Assembly: GCF_001005085.2 (NCBI RefSeq)
Contig: NZ_LBMU02000043.1
Coordinates: forward strand, 1-64,000
Direction of reading: 5' to 3'
Origin: Streptomyces humi
Lineage (GTDB): Bacteria > Actinomycetota > Actinomycetes > Streptomycetales > Streptomycetaceae
DNA: 64,000 nucleotides
Positions 16,706 to 25,344 of this stretch are shown here, piece by piece. Numbering within the stretch: the stretch's first letter is position 1; each line of letters begins with the position of its first letter. Both the position numbers and the translations under genes were made by a program. The notes beneath the pieces were generated by a model. The model worked only from the letters and a program-made list of their open reading frames with translations, did not search any database and was not told the DNA's origin.

Positions 16706-18831
16706 CCCTGTGGCCCGAACGCCTTCAGGAAGCGGTCCCGGAACTGGTCCATGGCCCACTCCGGGGCGTTGTCCGCGGGCTTCAGCCCGTCCGTCCAGCC
16801 CCAGCCGGAGACCCGCTTCAGGACCTTCGGGTCGCGGGCGACGATGGTGACGGGCACGTCCTTGTTCGCGGTGCCGCCGGTGACCGTCGGGACGGGCTGG
16901 TGGTCGCCGAGGAACACCAGGACGGTATTGTCGTCGCCGTACCGCTGCATCCACTGCGTCAGGCTGTCCAGGGAGTACTGGATCGCCTTGCGGTACTCGG
17001 TCCGCACCCGCTGTGCGCTCTTCCAGACCTCCGTCGGGTCGGTGCCCTCCTTCTTGATCTTGTAGAAGACCTTGCCGTCGCCGAGGTCCTTCCAGTCGAT
17101 GATGTGCGCGATGGGCGACCAGGGGTTGTGGCTGGAGGCCAGGATGATCTCCGCCATGATCGGGTCGCGGTTCTTCTTGCCGTGCTCCAGCTTCTGGAAG
17201 GCCTCCAGGCTGAACTGGTCCGGCACCGGCGTCCAGCTGAAGTACGGGCCCTCGTAACCGAGGTGCGTGGAGTCGTAGATGTGGTCGAGGCCGAAGTACT
17301 TGCCCTCGGGCCAGGCCTTGCGCACGCCCGGCACGATACCGACCGTGCGCCAGGCACCGGTCTTCTGGAAGTACTTGGTGAGGGTCGCGTGGTCACCGGT
17401 GGTCAGGGTCCGGTAGCGCTGCTGGTTCTTGATCCACAGGCCGGACAGGAACGTCGAGTGGGCGAGCCAGCTGCCGGCGCCCGTGACGGGCGACCTGAGC
17501 CAGCCGCTCTGCGCGGCGAAACCGGCCGACTTGAGCCGGGCGTTCCCCTCCGTGAGCGTCGCGTCGATCTCCGGCGCCATCGCCGGATCGTCGATCGCCA
17601 CCCGGCCGTAGCTCTCGATGAAGGTGAACAGCACGTCCTTGCCGCGCAGTCCGGTCAGCAGCTGGTTCGGCGGGGTGCCGGCGTAGGCGTCGACGGCGAG
17701 CTGCTTCTTGAAGACGTCGGCGTCGCCCAGCCCGTCGCGGACGTACTGCACACGGTTGGCGAGGAACTGGCTGTAGCCCTTCGTGGCGACCGGGACACCG
17801 GCGAACTGCACGCCCAGCGTGAAGCAGGTGATCCACACGACGCCGAGGACGAGCGTGGTGCGTACCGCCACGGCGCGGTGCCCGGCCATCATGTCCGCCA
17901 GCCGCACCATCGCGAGCGCGCTGAGCACGAGTACGGCGATGAGCAGCACGATCACGCCGATCACCGCGAGGATCTCGCCCGTGTGGCCGAACGAGTCCTT
18001 CACCCAGTCCGCGGCGTCGGTCAGCAGCACCCAGTCGAAGACCAGGTCGAAGGGCCGGGCCAGGGTCTGGTAGAAGCCCATGTCGAGGCACTTGAGGACG
18101 GTGGACAGGCCGATCAGCGCGCCCGTGGCGACGGCCGCGATCCGCCGTGCCCGGGACGGCAGCGCCAGCAGGAGGATCGCGAGGAAGAGCGCTTCGACGG
18201 GCAGCCGGAAGAAACCCTGGAGGGTGAACCGGTCGAGCCGGTCGGGCACGAGGATCGCGACGAGCACGAACACCCCGGCCAGCACGTTCGCACCCACCCG
18301 TACGACGGCTGCGGCGCGAGGATTCAGCCGCCACCGCCGGAACCAACGGGCCCGCGGGGTGTCGGCACCCTGGACGGAGGCCCCGGCGCCGTCCCCAGCG
18401 GAGGCGGAGACAGAGGCCTCGGCGTCGTCCCCGGCGGAGGCAGAGGCTTCGGCTTCGTCCCCGGCAGAAGCAGAGGCAGAGGCTTCGGCTTCGTCCCCGG
18501 CAGAAGCGGAGGCAGAGGCGTCGGCTTTGTCCCCGGCAGAAGCAGAGGCAGAGGCGTCGGCTTTGTCCCCGGCAGAGGCAGAGGCGGCGTCGGGGCCGGC
18601 CGCCGCCTCAGCCGCGGGACTCGTGTCGGAGCCGGCCGCTTCGGCAGCCTCGGACCCCTCGCCCGACTCGCTCCCGTCGGCCTCGGTACCGGCCTCGGCC
18701 TCGGCGTCGGCTTTCGCTTCGGCGTTCGGCTCGGGGGCCTCCGGTGTGGGTGATGCCTCCTCCGCCGGGTCCGGGACCGGCGCGTCCGCGTCCGTGTCCA
18801 GTTGCTGGCGAGGGGGCGTGAGGTGCGACAC
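16702..18831 (-). CDS. Membrane-anchored sulfatase-family protein with repetitive N-terminus
   Basis: A 709-residue protein in three parts. Residues ~1-155 are an acidic, Ala/Ser/Glu-rich low-complexity region with ~12-residue tandem repeats (ASASAGDKAD type). About five membrane segments follow (for example VLAGVFVLVAILVP and ILAVIGVIVLLIAVLVLSAL). The C-terminal extracytoplasmic half is sulfatase/phosphoglycerol-transferase-like (DVLFTFIESYGR, GSWLAHSTFLSGL, VLVFLGDHQP). The layout resembles LtaS-type enzymes, which act on lipid-linked or wall polymers at the outer membrane face, but the substrate here is unknown. GTG at 18831 is chosen because GGAAGGA lies seven bases upstream; a longer frame to 18918 lacks such a site. 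Confidence 0.8.
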   Translation of the reverse strand: MSHLTPPRQQLDTDADAPVPDPAEEASPTPEAPEPNAEAKADAEAEAGTEADGSESGEGSEAAEAAGSDTSPAAEAAAGPDAASASAGDKADASASASAGDKADASASASAGDEAEASASASAGDEAEASASAGDDAEASVSASAGDGAGASVQGADTPRARWFRRWRLNPRAAAVVRVGANVLAGVFVLVAILVPDRLDRFTLQGFFRLPVEALFLAILLLALPSRARRIAAVATGALIGLSTVLKCLDMGFYQTLARPFDLVFDWVLLTDAADWVKDSFGHTGEILAVIGVIVLLIAVLVLSALAMVRLADMMAGHRAVAVRTTLVLGVVWITCFTLGVQFAGVPVATKGYSQFLANRVQYVRDGLGDADVFKKQLAVDAYAGTPPNQLLTGLRGKDVLFTFIESYGRVAIDDPAMAPEIDATLTEGNARLKSAGFAAQSGWLRSPVTGAGSWLAHSTFLSGLWIKNQQRYRTLTTGDHATLTKYFQKTGAWRTVGIVPGVRKAWPEGKYFGLDHIYDSTHLGYEGPYFSWTPVPDQFSLEAFQKLEHGKKNRDPIMAEIILASSHNPWSPIAHIIDWKDLGDGKVFYKIKKEGTDPTEVWKSAQRVRTEYRKAIQYSLDSLTQWMQRYGDDNTVLVFLGDHQPVPTVTGGTANKDVPVTIVARDPKVLKRVSGWGWTDGLKPADNAPEWAMDQFRDRFLKAFGPQG
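18391..18590. repeat. 36-bp-period coding tandem repeat
   Basis: Several near-identical ~36-bp units inside the sulfatase-type gene encode 12-residue Ala/Ser/Gly/Asp/Glu repeats; two adjacent units that encode GDKAD are nearly identical. The unit length is a multiple of three, so copy-number change would keep the frame. Confidence 0.7.
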
Positions 18832-18998
18832 CCGTACGTCCTTCCGTGCTGAGCCCGGTGATGGCACGGCGGCCCAGGATCCGCAGGTCACGACCGCCAA
18901 CCTCGCGTACGGTCGCACGTAACCTGACGTTCAACCGCCCGGGTCAACCGAGCGCAAAGAGTACGCCGGGCTCACGTCCCGTCACCGGGCGGGCGCCG

Positions 18999-20609
18999 CT
19001 ACCGGTCCGCCGCGGCCGCCACCTCCCGTGCCCACCGGTAGTCGGCCTTCCCGCTCGGCGACCGCTGCACCGTCTCCGTGATCACCAGCTGGCGCGGGAT
19101 CTTGTACCCGGCGAGATGGGTGCGGCAGTGCGACTGGATGTCCGCCAGCGACGGACGCGGCGCCCCCTCGCGCAACTGCACCACCGCCGCCACGTGGTTG
19201 CCCCACTTCGCGTCCGGCACCCCCGCCACCAGCGCGTCGTACACGTCCGGATGCGACTTCAGCGCCTGCTCGACCTCCTCCGGGTACACCTTCTCGCCCC
19301 CGGTGTTGATGCACTGCGACCCCCGGCCGAGGACGGTGACCACGCCGTCCGCGTCGATCGTCCCCATGTCGCCCAGCAGCACCCAGCGGCGGCCGTCCTT
19401 CTCGAAGAAGGTCTCGGCGGTCTTCCCGGGGTCGTTGTAGTAGCCGAGCGGCACATGGCCGCTCTGCGCCACCCGCCCGATCTCGCCCACCGCGACCGGC
19501 TCATGGGTGGCCGGATCGACCACCTGGGTACGCGAGTTGACCCGGACCCGGAACCGGCTGCCGGCCCCCGAGTCGTCGGTCGCCGTGCCGTTGAAACCGG
19601 ACTCGGAGGAGCCGAAGTTGTTCAACAGCATGGCGTTCGGGACGAGTTCGCTGAACTCGCGGCGTACGGTCTCGGAGAGGATCGCGCCCGACGAGGAGAC
19701 GCTGAACAGAGCGGAGCAGTCGGTGCCCTTCATAGGCCCGTTGAGAGCGTCGATCAGCGGCCGCAGCATCGCGTCGCCGACCAGCGACATACTGGTCACC
19801 TTCTCCTTCTCGACCGTCCGCAGCACCTCCTCGGGCGCGAACTTGCGGTGTATCACCACGCGTTGCCCGAAGTTGAAGCCGATGAAGCTGGTCAGGGTGG
19901 ACGTGCCGTGCATCAGCGGGGGAGTGGGGAAGAAGGTGATCCCGGTGCCGCCGGCCGCGACCCGCTCGGCCAGTTCCTCCGGCCGCCCGACCGGCTCACC
20001 GGTCGGTGCGCCACCGCCCAGCCCGGCGAAGAACAGGTCCTCCTGACGCCACATCACGCCCTTGGGCATCCCGGTGGTGCCACCGGTGTAGATGATGAAC
20101 TGGTCGTCCGCCGAACGCGCCGGGAACCCGCGGCCGGGCGACCCCGCGGCCTCGGCCTCCGGGAACGCGAGTGCCTTGAGCTCCGAGGCGGGCTCGCCCA
20201 CCCGTACCAGGTGCCGCAGTTTCGGGACCCGCGGCAGCGCCGCCGCCACCCGCTCCTCGAACTCCGCGTCGAAGACCAGCGCGACCAGGTCGGCGTCCCG
20301 GTAGAGATACACCAACTCCTCTTCGACATAGCGGTAGTTGACATTGACCGGTACGACCCGTGCCTTGAGGCAGCCGAGCACCGTCTGGAGGTACTCCACC
20401 CCGTTGTACAGGTGCAGCCCGAGGTGTTCGCCCGGCCGGATCCCGCTGTCGATCAGATGGTGGCCGACGCGGTTGGCGGCCGCGTCCAGCTCCGCGTAGG
20501 TCAGCCGGCGCTCGGCACCCGTGCCGGGGTGGTCGATGTACACGAGCGCCTCGCGGTCCGCGGCCACGTCGACGACCGACTCGAACAGGTCGGCAAGGTT
20601 GTACTCCAC
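18999..20609 (-). CDS. Acyl-CoA synthetase (FadD19/FadD3-like)
   Basis: A 536-residue adenylate-forming ligase starting VEYNLADLFESVVD, an N-terminus characteristic of actinobacterial FadD enzymes acting on steroid side-chain and related acids. It has IIYTGGTTGMPKGVMW (near residue 172), NNFGSSESG, LLGDMGTIDADGVVTVLGRG and the terminal SPSGKADYRW with the catalytic Lys. The GTG at 20609 is fixed by AGGAGG upstream. It diverges from a crotonase gene across the palindromic operator at 20710-20736, so both sides of this promoter region probably share control. The exact acid substrate is not known. Confidence 0.87.
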   Translation of the reverse strand: MEYNLADLFESVVDVAADREALVYIDHPGTGAERRLTYAELDAAANRVGHHLIDSGIRPGEHLGLHLYNGVEYLQTVLGCLKARVVPVNVNYRYVEEELVYLYRDADLVALVFDAEFEERVAAALPRVPKLRHLVRVGEPASELKALAFPEAEAAGSPGRGFPARSADDQFIIYTGGTTGMPKGVMWRQEDLFFAGLGGGAPTGEPVGRPEELAERVAAGGTGITFFPTPPLMHGTSTLTSFIGFNFGQRVVIHRKFAPEEVLRTVEKEKVTSMSLVGDAMLRPLIDALNGPMKGTDCSALFSVSSSGAILSETVRREFSELVPNAMLLNNFGSSESGFNGTATDDSGAGSRFRVRVNSRTQVVDPATHEPVAVGEIGRVAQSGHVPLGYYNDPGKTAETFFEKDGRRWVLLGDMGTIDADGVVTVLGRGSQCINTGGEKVYPEEVEQALKSHPDVYDALVAGVPDAKWGNHVAAVVQLREGAPRPSLADIQSHCRTHLAGYKIPRQLVITETVQRSPSGKADYRWAREVAAAADR

Positions 20610-20709
20610 CGCTCCTCCTGACCCCGGCAACCATGACGAAGAAAGGCGCAACTGTCGGTTCGCCGGTCATCAGAGCAAAGGGCGCGGCAAGTGGGAAGGG
20701 TTCGCGCGA

Positions 20710-20736
20710 AGAAATCTGACTGTCTGTCAGAAAACC
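20710..20736. promoter_or_regulatory. Palindromic operator B, shared with 3148-3174
   Basis: AGAAATCTGAC, six bases, TCAGAAAACC; here the symmetry is better, TCTGAC-TGTCT-GTCAGA. It lies in the 186-bp divergent region between the FadD19-like and crotonase genes, about 60 bp before the crotonase start. All 21 fixed bases match site A 17.5 kb away. Confidence 0.65.
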
Positions 20737-20795
20737 CTTGAAGTGCCCTCCGCCCTACTGCAACCTGTTCTCGTTCCGGCAGAGGGGAGAGGTCC

Positions 20796-21596
20796 ATGGG
20801 TGGCACGGAACACCTCACCGTGCGGCGCGAGGGCGCCACACTGGTGCTCACGCTGAACAGGCCCGAGGCGAAGAACGCACTCTCGATCTCCATGCTCGTC
20901 GGTCTGTACGACGGCTGGATCGAGGCCGACGAGGACGACGGCGTCCGCTCCGTCGTGCTCACCGGGGCCGGCGGCGCCTTCTGCGCCGGGATGGACCTCA
21001 AGGCGCTGGCGGGACAGGGCATGGCGGGGGAGCACCTCCGCGACCGGCTGAAGGCCGACCCGGACCTGCACTGGAAGGCGATGCTCCGTCATCACCGCCC
21101 GCGCAAACCGGTGATCGCCGCGGTCGAGGGGTACTGCGTCGCGGGCGGCACCGAGATCCTTCAGGGCACCGACATCCGGGTCGCGGGCGAGTCCGCGACC
21201 TTCGGTCTGTTCGAGGTCAGGCGCGGACTCTTCCCGATCGGCGGCTCCACGGTGCGGCTGCAACGCCAGATCCCGCGCACCCACGCGCTGGAGATGCTGC
21301 TGACGGGGCGGCCGTACAGCGCGCGCGAGGCCGCGGACATCGGGCTCGTCGGGCATGTCGTGCCCGACGGGAGCGCGCTGGACAAGGCGCTGGAGATCGC
21401 CGAGCAGATCAACGCGTGCGGGCCGCTGGCGGTCGAGGCCGTGAAGGCGTCGGTGTACGAGACGGCGGAGATGACGGAGGTCGACGGGCTGGCCGCGGAG
21501 CTGAAGCGGGGGTGGCCGGTGTTCGACACGGCCGACGCGAAGGAAGGGGCGCGTGCGTTCGCGGAGAAGCGGGTGCCTGACTACAAGCGTGCGTAG
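20796..21596 (+). CDS. Enoyl-CoA hydratase / crotonase family
   Basis: A 266-residue crotonase-fold protein. The oxyanion-hole loops are GAGGAFCAGMDLKAL (near residue 65) and AVEGYCVAGGTEIL (near 110). Glu occurs at GGTEIL and FEVRRGLFP, where crotonases carry their acid-base residues. It would hydrate or otherwise process an enoyl-CoA in the cytoplasm. It heads a rightward cluster with the DUF35 and two thiolase-like genes, which points to beta-oxidation-like shortening of a CoA-linked side chain. AGGGGAG precedes the ATG. Confidence 0.87.
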   Translation: MGGTEHLTVRREGATLVLTLNRPEAKNALSISMLVGLYDGWIEADEDDGVRSVVLTGAGGAFCAGMDLKALAGQGMAGEHLRDRLKADPDLHWKAMLRHHRPRKPVIAAVEGYCVAGGTEILQGTDIRVAGESATFGLFEVRRGLFPIGGSTVRLQRQIPRTHALEMLLTGRPYSAREAADIGLVGHVVPDGSALDKALEIAEQINACGPLAVEAVKASVYETAEMTEVDGLAAELKRGWPVFDTADAKEGARAFAEKRVPDYKRA

Positions 21597-21643
21597 CGCT
21601 GCGCTCGCCTGGCGGGGCAGTTCGTTCCATGCAGGTCGTATGC

Positions 21644-21670
21644 GGCTGGTCGCGCAGTTCCCCGCGCCCC
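21644..21670 (-). repeat. Dispersed repeat, copy 2 (canonical form)
   Basis: On the minus strand it reads GCGCGGGGAACTGCGCGA followed by CCAGCC, in the gap between the crotonase and DUF35 genes. This is the cleanest of the copies in the window and defines the consensus used for the other two places. Confidence 0.7.
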
Positions 21671-21714
21671 CGACGGGGCGCTGAACACCCACCCGGTGAA
21701 GACAAGGAGCCCCC

Positions 21715-22656
21715 ATGCCCGAAGTGCTCAAAGCCCCCCTCGTCGTCGAGTTCCCGTTCACCCGTTCCCTCGGGCCCGTGCAGGGGGCCTTCCTCACCGG
21801 GCTGCGGGAGCGGATCGTCCTCGGGGTGCGGACCGGCGACGGCCGCGTCCTCGTGCCGCCCGTCGAGTACGACCCCGTCACCGCCGAGGAGATCCGCGAC
21901 CTCGTCCACGTGGCCACCACCGGCACCGTCACCACCTGGGCCTGGAACCACGAACCCCGCCGGGGCCAGCCCCTCGCCACGCCCTTCGCCTGGGTGCTGG
22001 TCCGGCTCGACGGCGCCGACACCGCCCTGCTGCACGCCCTCGACGTCCCCGGGCCCGACGCCGTGCACACGGGCATGCGGGTCCGGATCCGCTGGGCCGA
22101 GGAGCGCTCCGGCGCCATCACCGACATCGCCTGCTTCGAGCCGTACGACGGTGCGGACACCGTCGTCACCGTCCACGCGGGGGAGTTCGAGGAACCGGTC
22201 ACCGGCATCGTCGCCCACGCCTGCCTCGACTACACCTACTCGCCCGGCCGCGCCCAGACCGCCTACATCAACGCCCTGTCGACACGACGGACGTTCGGTG
22301 AGCGCTGCCCCTCCTGCCGGAAGGTGTACGTCCCACCGAGGGGTGCCTGCCCCACATGTGGGGTGGCCACATCGGAACAGGTGGAGGTGGGACCCGGGGG
22401 CACGGTCACCACCTTCTGCATCGTCAACATCAAGGCGAAGAACCTCGACATCGAGGTGCCTTACGTCTACGCGCACATCGCCCTGGACGGCGCGGGGCTC
22501 GCCCTGCACGGCCGGATCGGCGGCATCCCCTACGACCAGGTGCGGATGGGCCTGCGGGTCGAACCGGTGTGGACCGAGGGCGCCCGCTACCCCGACCACT
22601 ACCGGCCCACCGGCGAACCCGACGCGGACTACGACACGTACAAGGAGCTGCTGTGA
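21715..22656 (+). CDS. Tandem DUF35 OB-fold protein with one zinc ribbon
   Basis: A 313-residue protein with two DUF35/acyl-CoA-binding OB folds. The N-terminal half (residues ~20-150) has lost its zinc ribbon (VRTGDGRVLVPPVEYDP where Cys pairs would be). The C-terminal half has an intact rubredoxin-like ribbon CPSCRKVYVPPRGACPTCG (near residue 200) followed by the OB fold. DUF35 proteins partner thiolase-like lipid-transfer proteins, for example Ltp2-DUF35 aldolases that cleave steroid side chains retro-aldolically. The stop overlaps the next gene's GTG by 4 bases, supporting a complex with its product. Duplication with loss of one ribbon is notable. Confidence 0.85.
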   Translation: MPEVLKAPLVVEFPFTRSLGPVQGAFLTGLRERIVLGVRTGDGRVLVPPVEYDPVTAEEIRDLVHVATTGTVTTWAWNHEPRRGQPLATPFAWVLVRLDGADTALLHALDVPGPDAVHTGMRVRIRWAEERSGAITDIACFEPYDGADTVVTVHAGEFEEPVTGIVAHACLDYTYSPGRAQTAYINALSTRRTFGERCPSCRKVYVPPRGACPTCGVATSEQVEVGPGGTVTTFCIVNIKAKNLDIEVPYVYAHIALDGAGLALHGRIGGIPYDQVRMGLRVEPVWTEGARYPDHYRPTGEPDADYDTYKELL

Positions 22657-23702
22657 CGCGTGACATCGCGCTGGTCGCCTTCGCGCAGACCGGTCACCGG
22701 CGCACCAGCGACGAGCTCTCCGAGGTGGAGATGCTGATGCCGGTGCTGCACGAGGTACTCGACCGGACCGGCCTGCGGACCGCCGACATCGGCTTCACCT
22801 GCTCCGGGTCGAGCGACTACCTGGCCGGCCGCGCCTTCTCCTTCACCCTCGCCCTCGACGGCGTCGGCGCCTGGCCGCCGATCTCCGAGTCGCACGTCGA
22901 GATGGACGGCGCCTGGGCGCTGTACGAGGCCTGGACCAAACTGCTCACCGGGGACGCGGACACCGCGCTCGTCTACTCCTACGGCAAGTCCTCACCCGGC
23001 TCCGTCCGGGACGTGCTCACCCGGCAGCTCGATCCCTACTACCTGGCGCCCCTGTGGCCGGACTCCGTCGCCCTGGCCGCCCTCCAGGCCCAGGCGCTCA
23101 TCGACGCGGGGGAGACCGACGAGCCGGCGCTGGCCGCCGTGGGCGCCAGGAACCGCGCCGACGCCACCGGCAACCCCCACGCCCAGCTCAGCGGTCCGGT
23201 GCCGCAAGGGGAGTACGTCGTGCGGCCCCTCCGCACCGGCGACTGCCCGCCCATCGGGGACGGCGCCGCCGCCGTGATCCTCGCGGCCGGGGACCGGGCC
23301 CGGGAGCTGTGCGAGCGGCCCGCCTGGATCCGGGGGATCGACCACCGCATCGAGGCCCACGGCCTCGGCGTCCGTGACCTGACCGACTCGCCGTCCGCAC
23401 GGCTCGCCGCCGAGCGGGCCGGCGCCTTCGAACGGCCCGTGGACACCGCCGAACTGCACGCCCCGTTCAGCTCGCAGGAGGTCGTGCTGCGCAAGGCGCT
23501 GCGGCTCGGCGACGACGTGCGCGTCAACCCGTCCGGCGGCGCGCAGGCCGCCAACCCGATCATGGCCGCCGGCCTGATCCGCGTCGGCGAGGCCGCCGCC
23601 CGCATCCACCGGGGCGAGTCCGACCGCGCCCTCGCCCACGCCACCTCCGGCCCCTGCTTGCAGCAGAACCTGGTCGCCGTACTCGAAGGGGATCCGCGAT
23701 GA
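22653..23702 (+). CDS. Thiolase-like lipid-transfer protein, first copy
   Basis: A 349-residue protein of the SCPx-thiolase/Ltp group. It has the N-terminal core (DIALVAFAQTGHRRTSDELS), GFTCSGSSDYLAG, a DGAAAVILAAGDRA segment and the C-terminal VNPSGGAQAANPIMAAG loop. The usual thiolase His motif GGHPxGxxG is not seen, so ordinary thiolysis is doubtful. As part of the DUF35-Ltp-Ltp run it may act as an aldolase or CoA-ester scaffold. Both junctions are 4-base overlaps (GTGA before, ATGA after), a strong sign of stoichiometric production with its neighbours. Confidence 0.83.
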   Translation: MTRDIALVAFAQTGHRRTSDELSEVEMLMPVLHEVLDRTGLRTADIGFTCSGSSDYLAGRAFSFTLALDGVGAWPPISESHVEMDGAWALYEAWTKLLTGDADTALVYSYGKSSPGSVRDVLTRQLDPYYLAPLWPDSVALAALQAQALIDAGETDEPALAAVGARNRADATGNPHAQLSGPVPQGEYVVRPLRTGDCPPIGDGAAAVILAAGDRARELCERPAWIRGIDHRIEAHGLGVRDLTDSPSARLAAERAGAFERPVDTAELHAPFSSQEVVLRKALRLGDDVRVNPSGGAQAANPIMAAGLIRVGEAAARIHRGESDRALAHATSGPCLQQNLVAVLEGDPR

Positions 23703-24865
23703 GCAAGGAACCCGTGGCCGTGGTGGGGATCGGCCAGACCAAGCACGTCGCGGCGCGCCGGGACGTCTCGATCGCGGGACTCGTCCGCGAGGCCGCGCTG
23801 CGCGCCCTCGCGGACGCCGAGTTGACGTGGGCCGACATCGACGCCGTCGTCATCGGCAAGGCCCCCGACTTCTTCGAGGGCGTGATGATGCCGGAGCTGT
23901 ACCTGGCGGACGCCCTCGGCGCGGTGGGCAAGCCCATGTTGCGGGTCCACACCGCGGGGTCGGTGGGCGGCTCCACCGCGCTGGTCGCGGCCAACCTCGT
24001 CGCCGCCCGCGTCCACTCCACGGTGCTGACCCTCGCCTTCGAGAAACAGTCCGAATCGAACGCCATGTGGGGGCTCTCCCTGCCCATCCCCTTCCAGCAG
24101 CCGCTGCTGGCCGGCGCGGGCGGGTTCTTCGCACCCCACGTCCGGGCCTACATGCGGCGCAGCGGCGCCCCCGACACCGTCGGCTCGCTGGTCGCCTACA
24201 AGGACCGCCGCAACGCGCTGAAGAACCCCTACGCGCACCTCCACGAACACGACATCACCCTGGAGAAGGTCCAGGCGTCCCCCATGCTGTGGGACCCCAT
24301 CCGCTACTCGGAGACCTGCCCCTCCTCCGACGGCGCCTGCGCCATGGTCCTCACCGACCGCGCCGGAGCCGCGCGCGCCCCGGGACCGCCGGCCTGGATG
24401 CTGGGCGGTGCCATGCGCAGCGAACCCACCCTGTTCGCCGGCAAGGACGCGGTGTCCCCGCAGGCCGGGAAGGACTGCGCGGCGGACGTCTACCGGCAGG
24501 CGGGGATCGCCGACCCGCGCCGGGACATCGACGCCGTCGAGATGTACGTGCCGTTCTCCTGGTACGAGCCCATGTGGCTGGAGAACCTGGGCTTCGCCGA
24601 GGAGGGCGAGGGCTGGAAACTCACCGAATCGGGGGTCACGGAACTCGACGGTGACCTCCCCGTCAACATGTCGGGCGGGGTGCTCTCCACCAACCCGATC
24701 GGCGCCTCCGGCATGATCCGGTTCGCCGAGGCGGCCCTCCAGGTCCGCGGCCGGGCCGGAGAACACCAGGTGGACGGCGCGCGCAAGGTGCTCGGGCACG
24801 CCTACGGCGGCGGCTCCCAGTTCTTCTCGATGTGGCTCGTCGGCTCCGCTGCCCCCGACTCCTGA
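23699..24865 (+). CDS. Thiolase-like lipid-transfer protein, second copy
   Basis: A 388-residue SCPx-thiolase homologue (VAVVGIGQTKHVAARRDVS at the N-terminus, PSSDGACAMVLTDRAGAA, MSGGVLSTNPIGASGMIRF). Where a degradative thiolase has its nucleophilic Cys, this protein reads VHTAGSVGGSTAL, with no Cys, so it cannot run normal thiolase chemistry. It does keep HAYGGGSQFF near the C-terminus. Paired with the preceding paralogue and the DUF35 protein, it probably forms a heteromeric complex for C-C cleavage of a beta-hydroxyacyl-CoA; this is inference from the Ltp2-DUF35 precedent. Confidence 0.84.
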   Translation: MSKEPVAVVGIGQTKHVAARRDVSIAGLVREAALRALADAELTWADIDAVVIGKAPDFFEGVMMPELYLADALGAVGKPMLRVHTAGSVGGSTALVAANLVAARVHSTVLTLAFEKQSESNAMWGLSLPIPFQQPLLAGAGGFFAPHVRAYMRRSGAPDTVGSLVAYKDRRNALKNPYAHLHEHDITLEKVQASPMLWDPIRYSETCPSSDGACAMVLTDRAGAARAPGPPAWMLGGAMRSEPTLFAGKDAVSPQAGKDCAADVYRQAGIADPRRDIDAVEMYVPFSWYEPMWLENLGFAEEGEGWKLTESGVTELDGDLPVNMSGGVLSTNPIGASGMIRFAEAALQVRGRAGEHQVDGARKVLGHAYGGGSQFFSMWLVGSAAPDS

Positions 24866-24948
24866 AAGGACCCGTCCACGTGGCCTGTTGGGTGCCGGAA
24901 CCGAAAGCTAGGCTGGCCGCGGACGACGAATTCGGGAGGAGCACGGAC

Positions 24949-25191
24949 GTGGCCGAGAGCACCATCCAGCAGCAGCCGGTTCTGGGCTGGGACAAGCCGG
25001 AGCTGGACCTCAGCGGGGCCGACTGGCAGTCCAGCAGCCGTGGCCGGGGGGATGTCCAGATCGCCTTTGTCGAGGGATTCATCGCGATGCGCAACAGCGG
25101 CCGGCCGGAGAGTCCTTCCCTGATCTTCACCCCCGCCGAATGGGGTGCCTTCGTGTCGGGGGCCCGGGAGGGCGAGTTCGACCTCACCTGA
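24949..25191 (+). CDS. DUF397 family protein
   Basis: An 80-residue protein with the DUF397 pattern W-x-S-S-S ... AFVEGFIAMRNS ... SLIFTPAEWGAFVSG ... FDLT. DUF397 proteins are abundant in Streptomyces and usually pair with XRE-type regulators related to WhiJ in development. No XRE gene is adjacent here; the nearest regulator is the LAL-like protein beyond the stress-protein gene. The GTG is chosen because GGGAGGA lies eight bases upstream. Confidence 0.8.
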   Translation: MAESTIQQQPVLGWDKPELDLSGADWQSSSRGRGDVQIAFVEGFIAMRNSGRPESPSLIFTPAEWGAFVSGAREGEFDLT

Positions 25192-25344
25192 GCACGGCAC
25201 CGCCCCCGGTCCCCGTCGCGGAGCGGACCGGGCGGTGTTCCGCGAGGATTTCCGGACACGTGACCAGCAGCGCCCGTCCGGGGCCGCCGCCTGAGACAGG
25301 CTGGCCCCGGAAAGGGAAGGTCACATTCCGGAGGTGAGGGAACG

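Noticed and set aside
16900..18753. 617-codon plus-strand frame over the sulfatase-type gene
   Set aside because: Shadow; Arg/Gly/Val-rich with a repeat only because it mirrors the repeat on the other strand.
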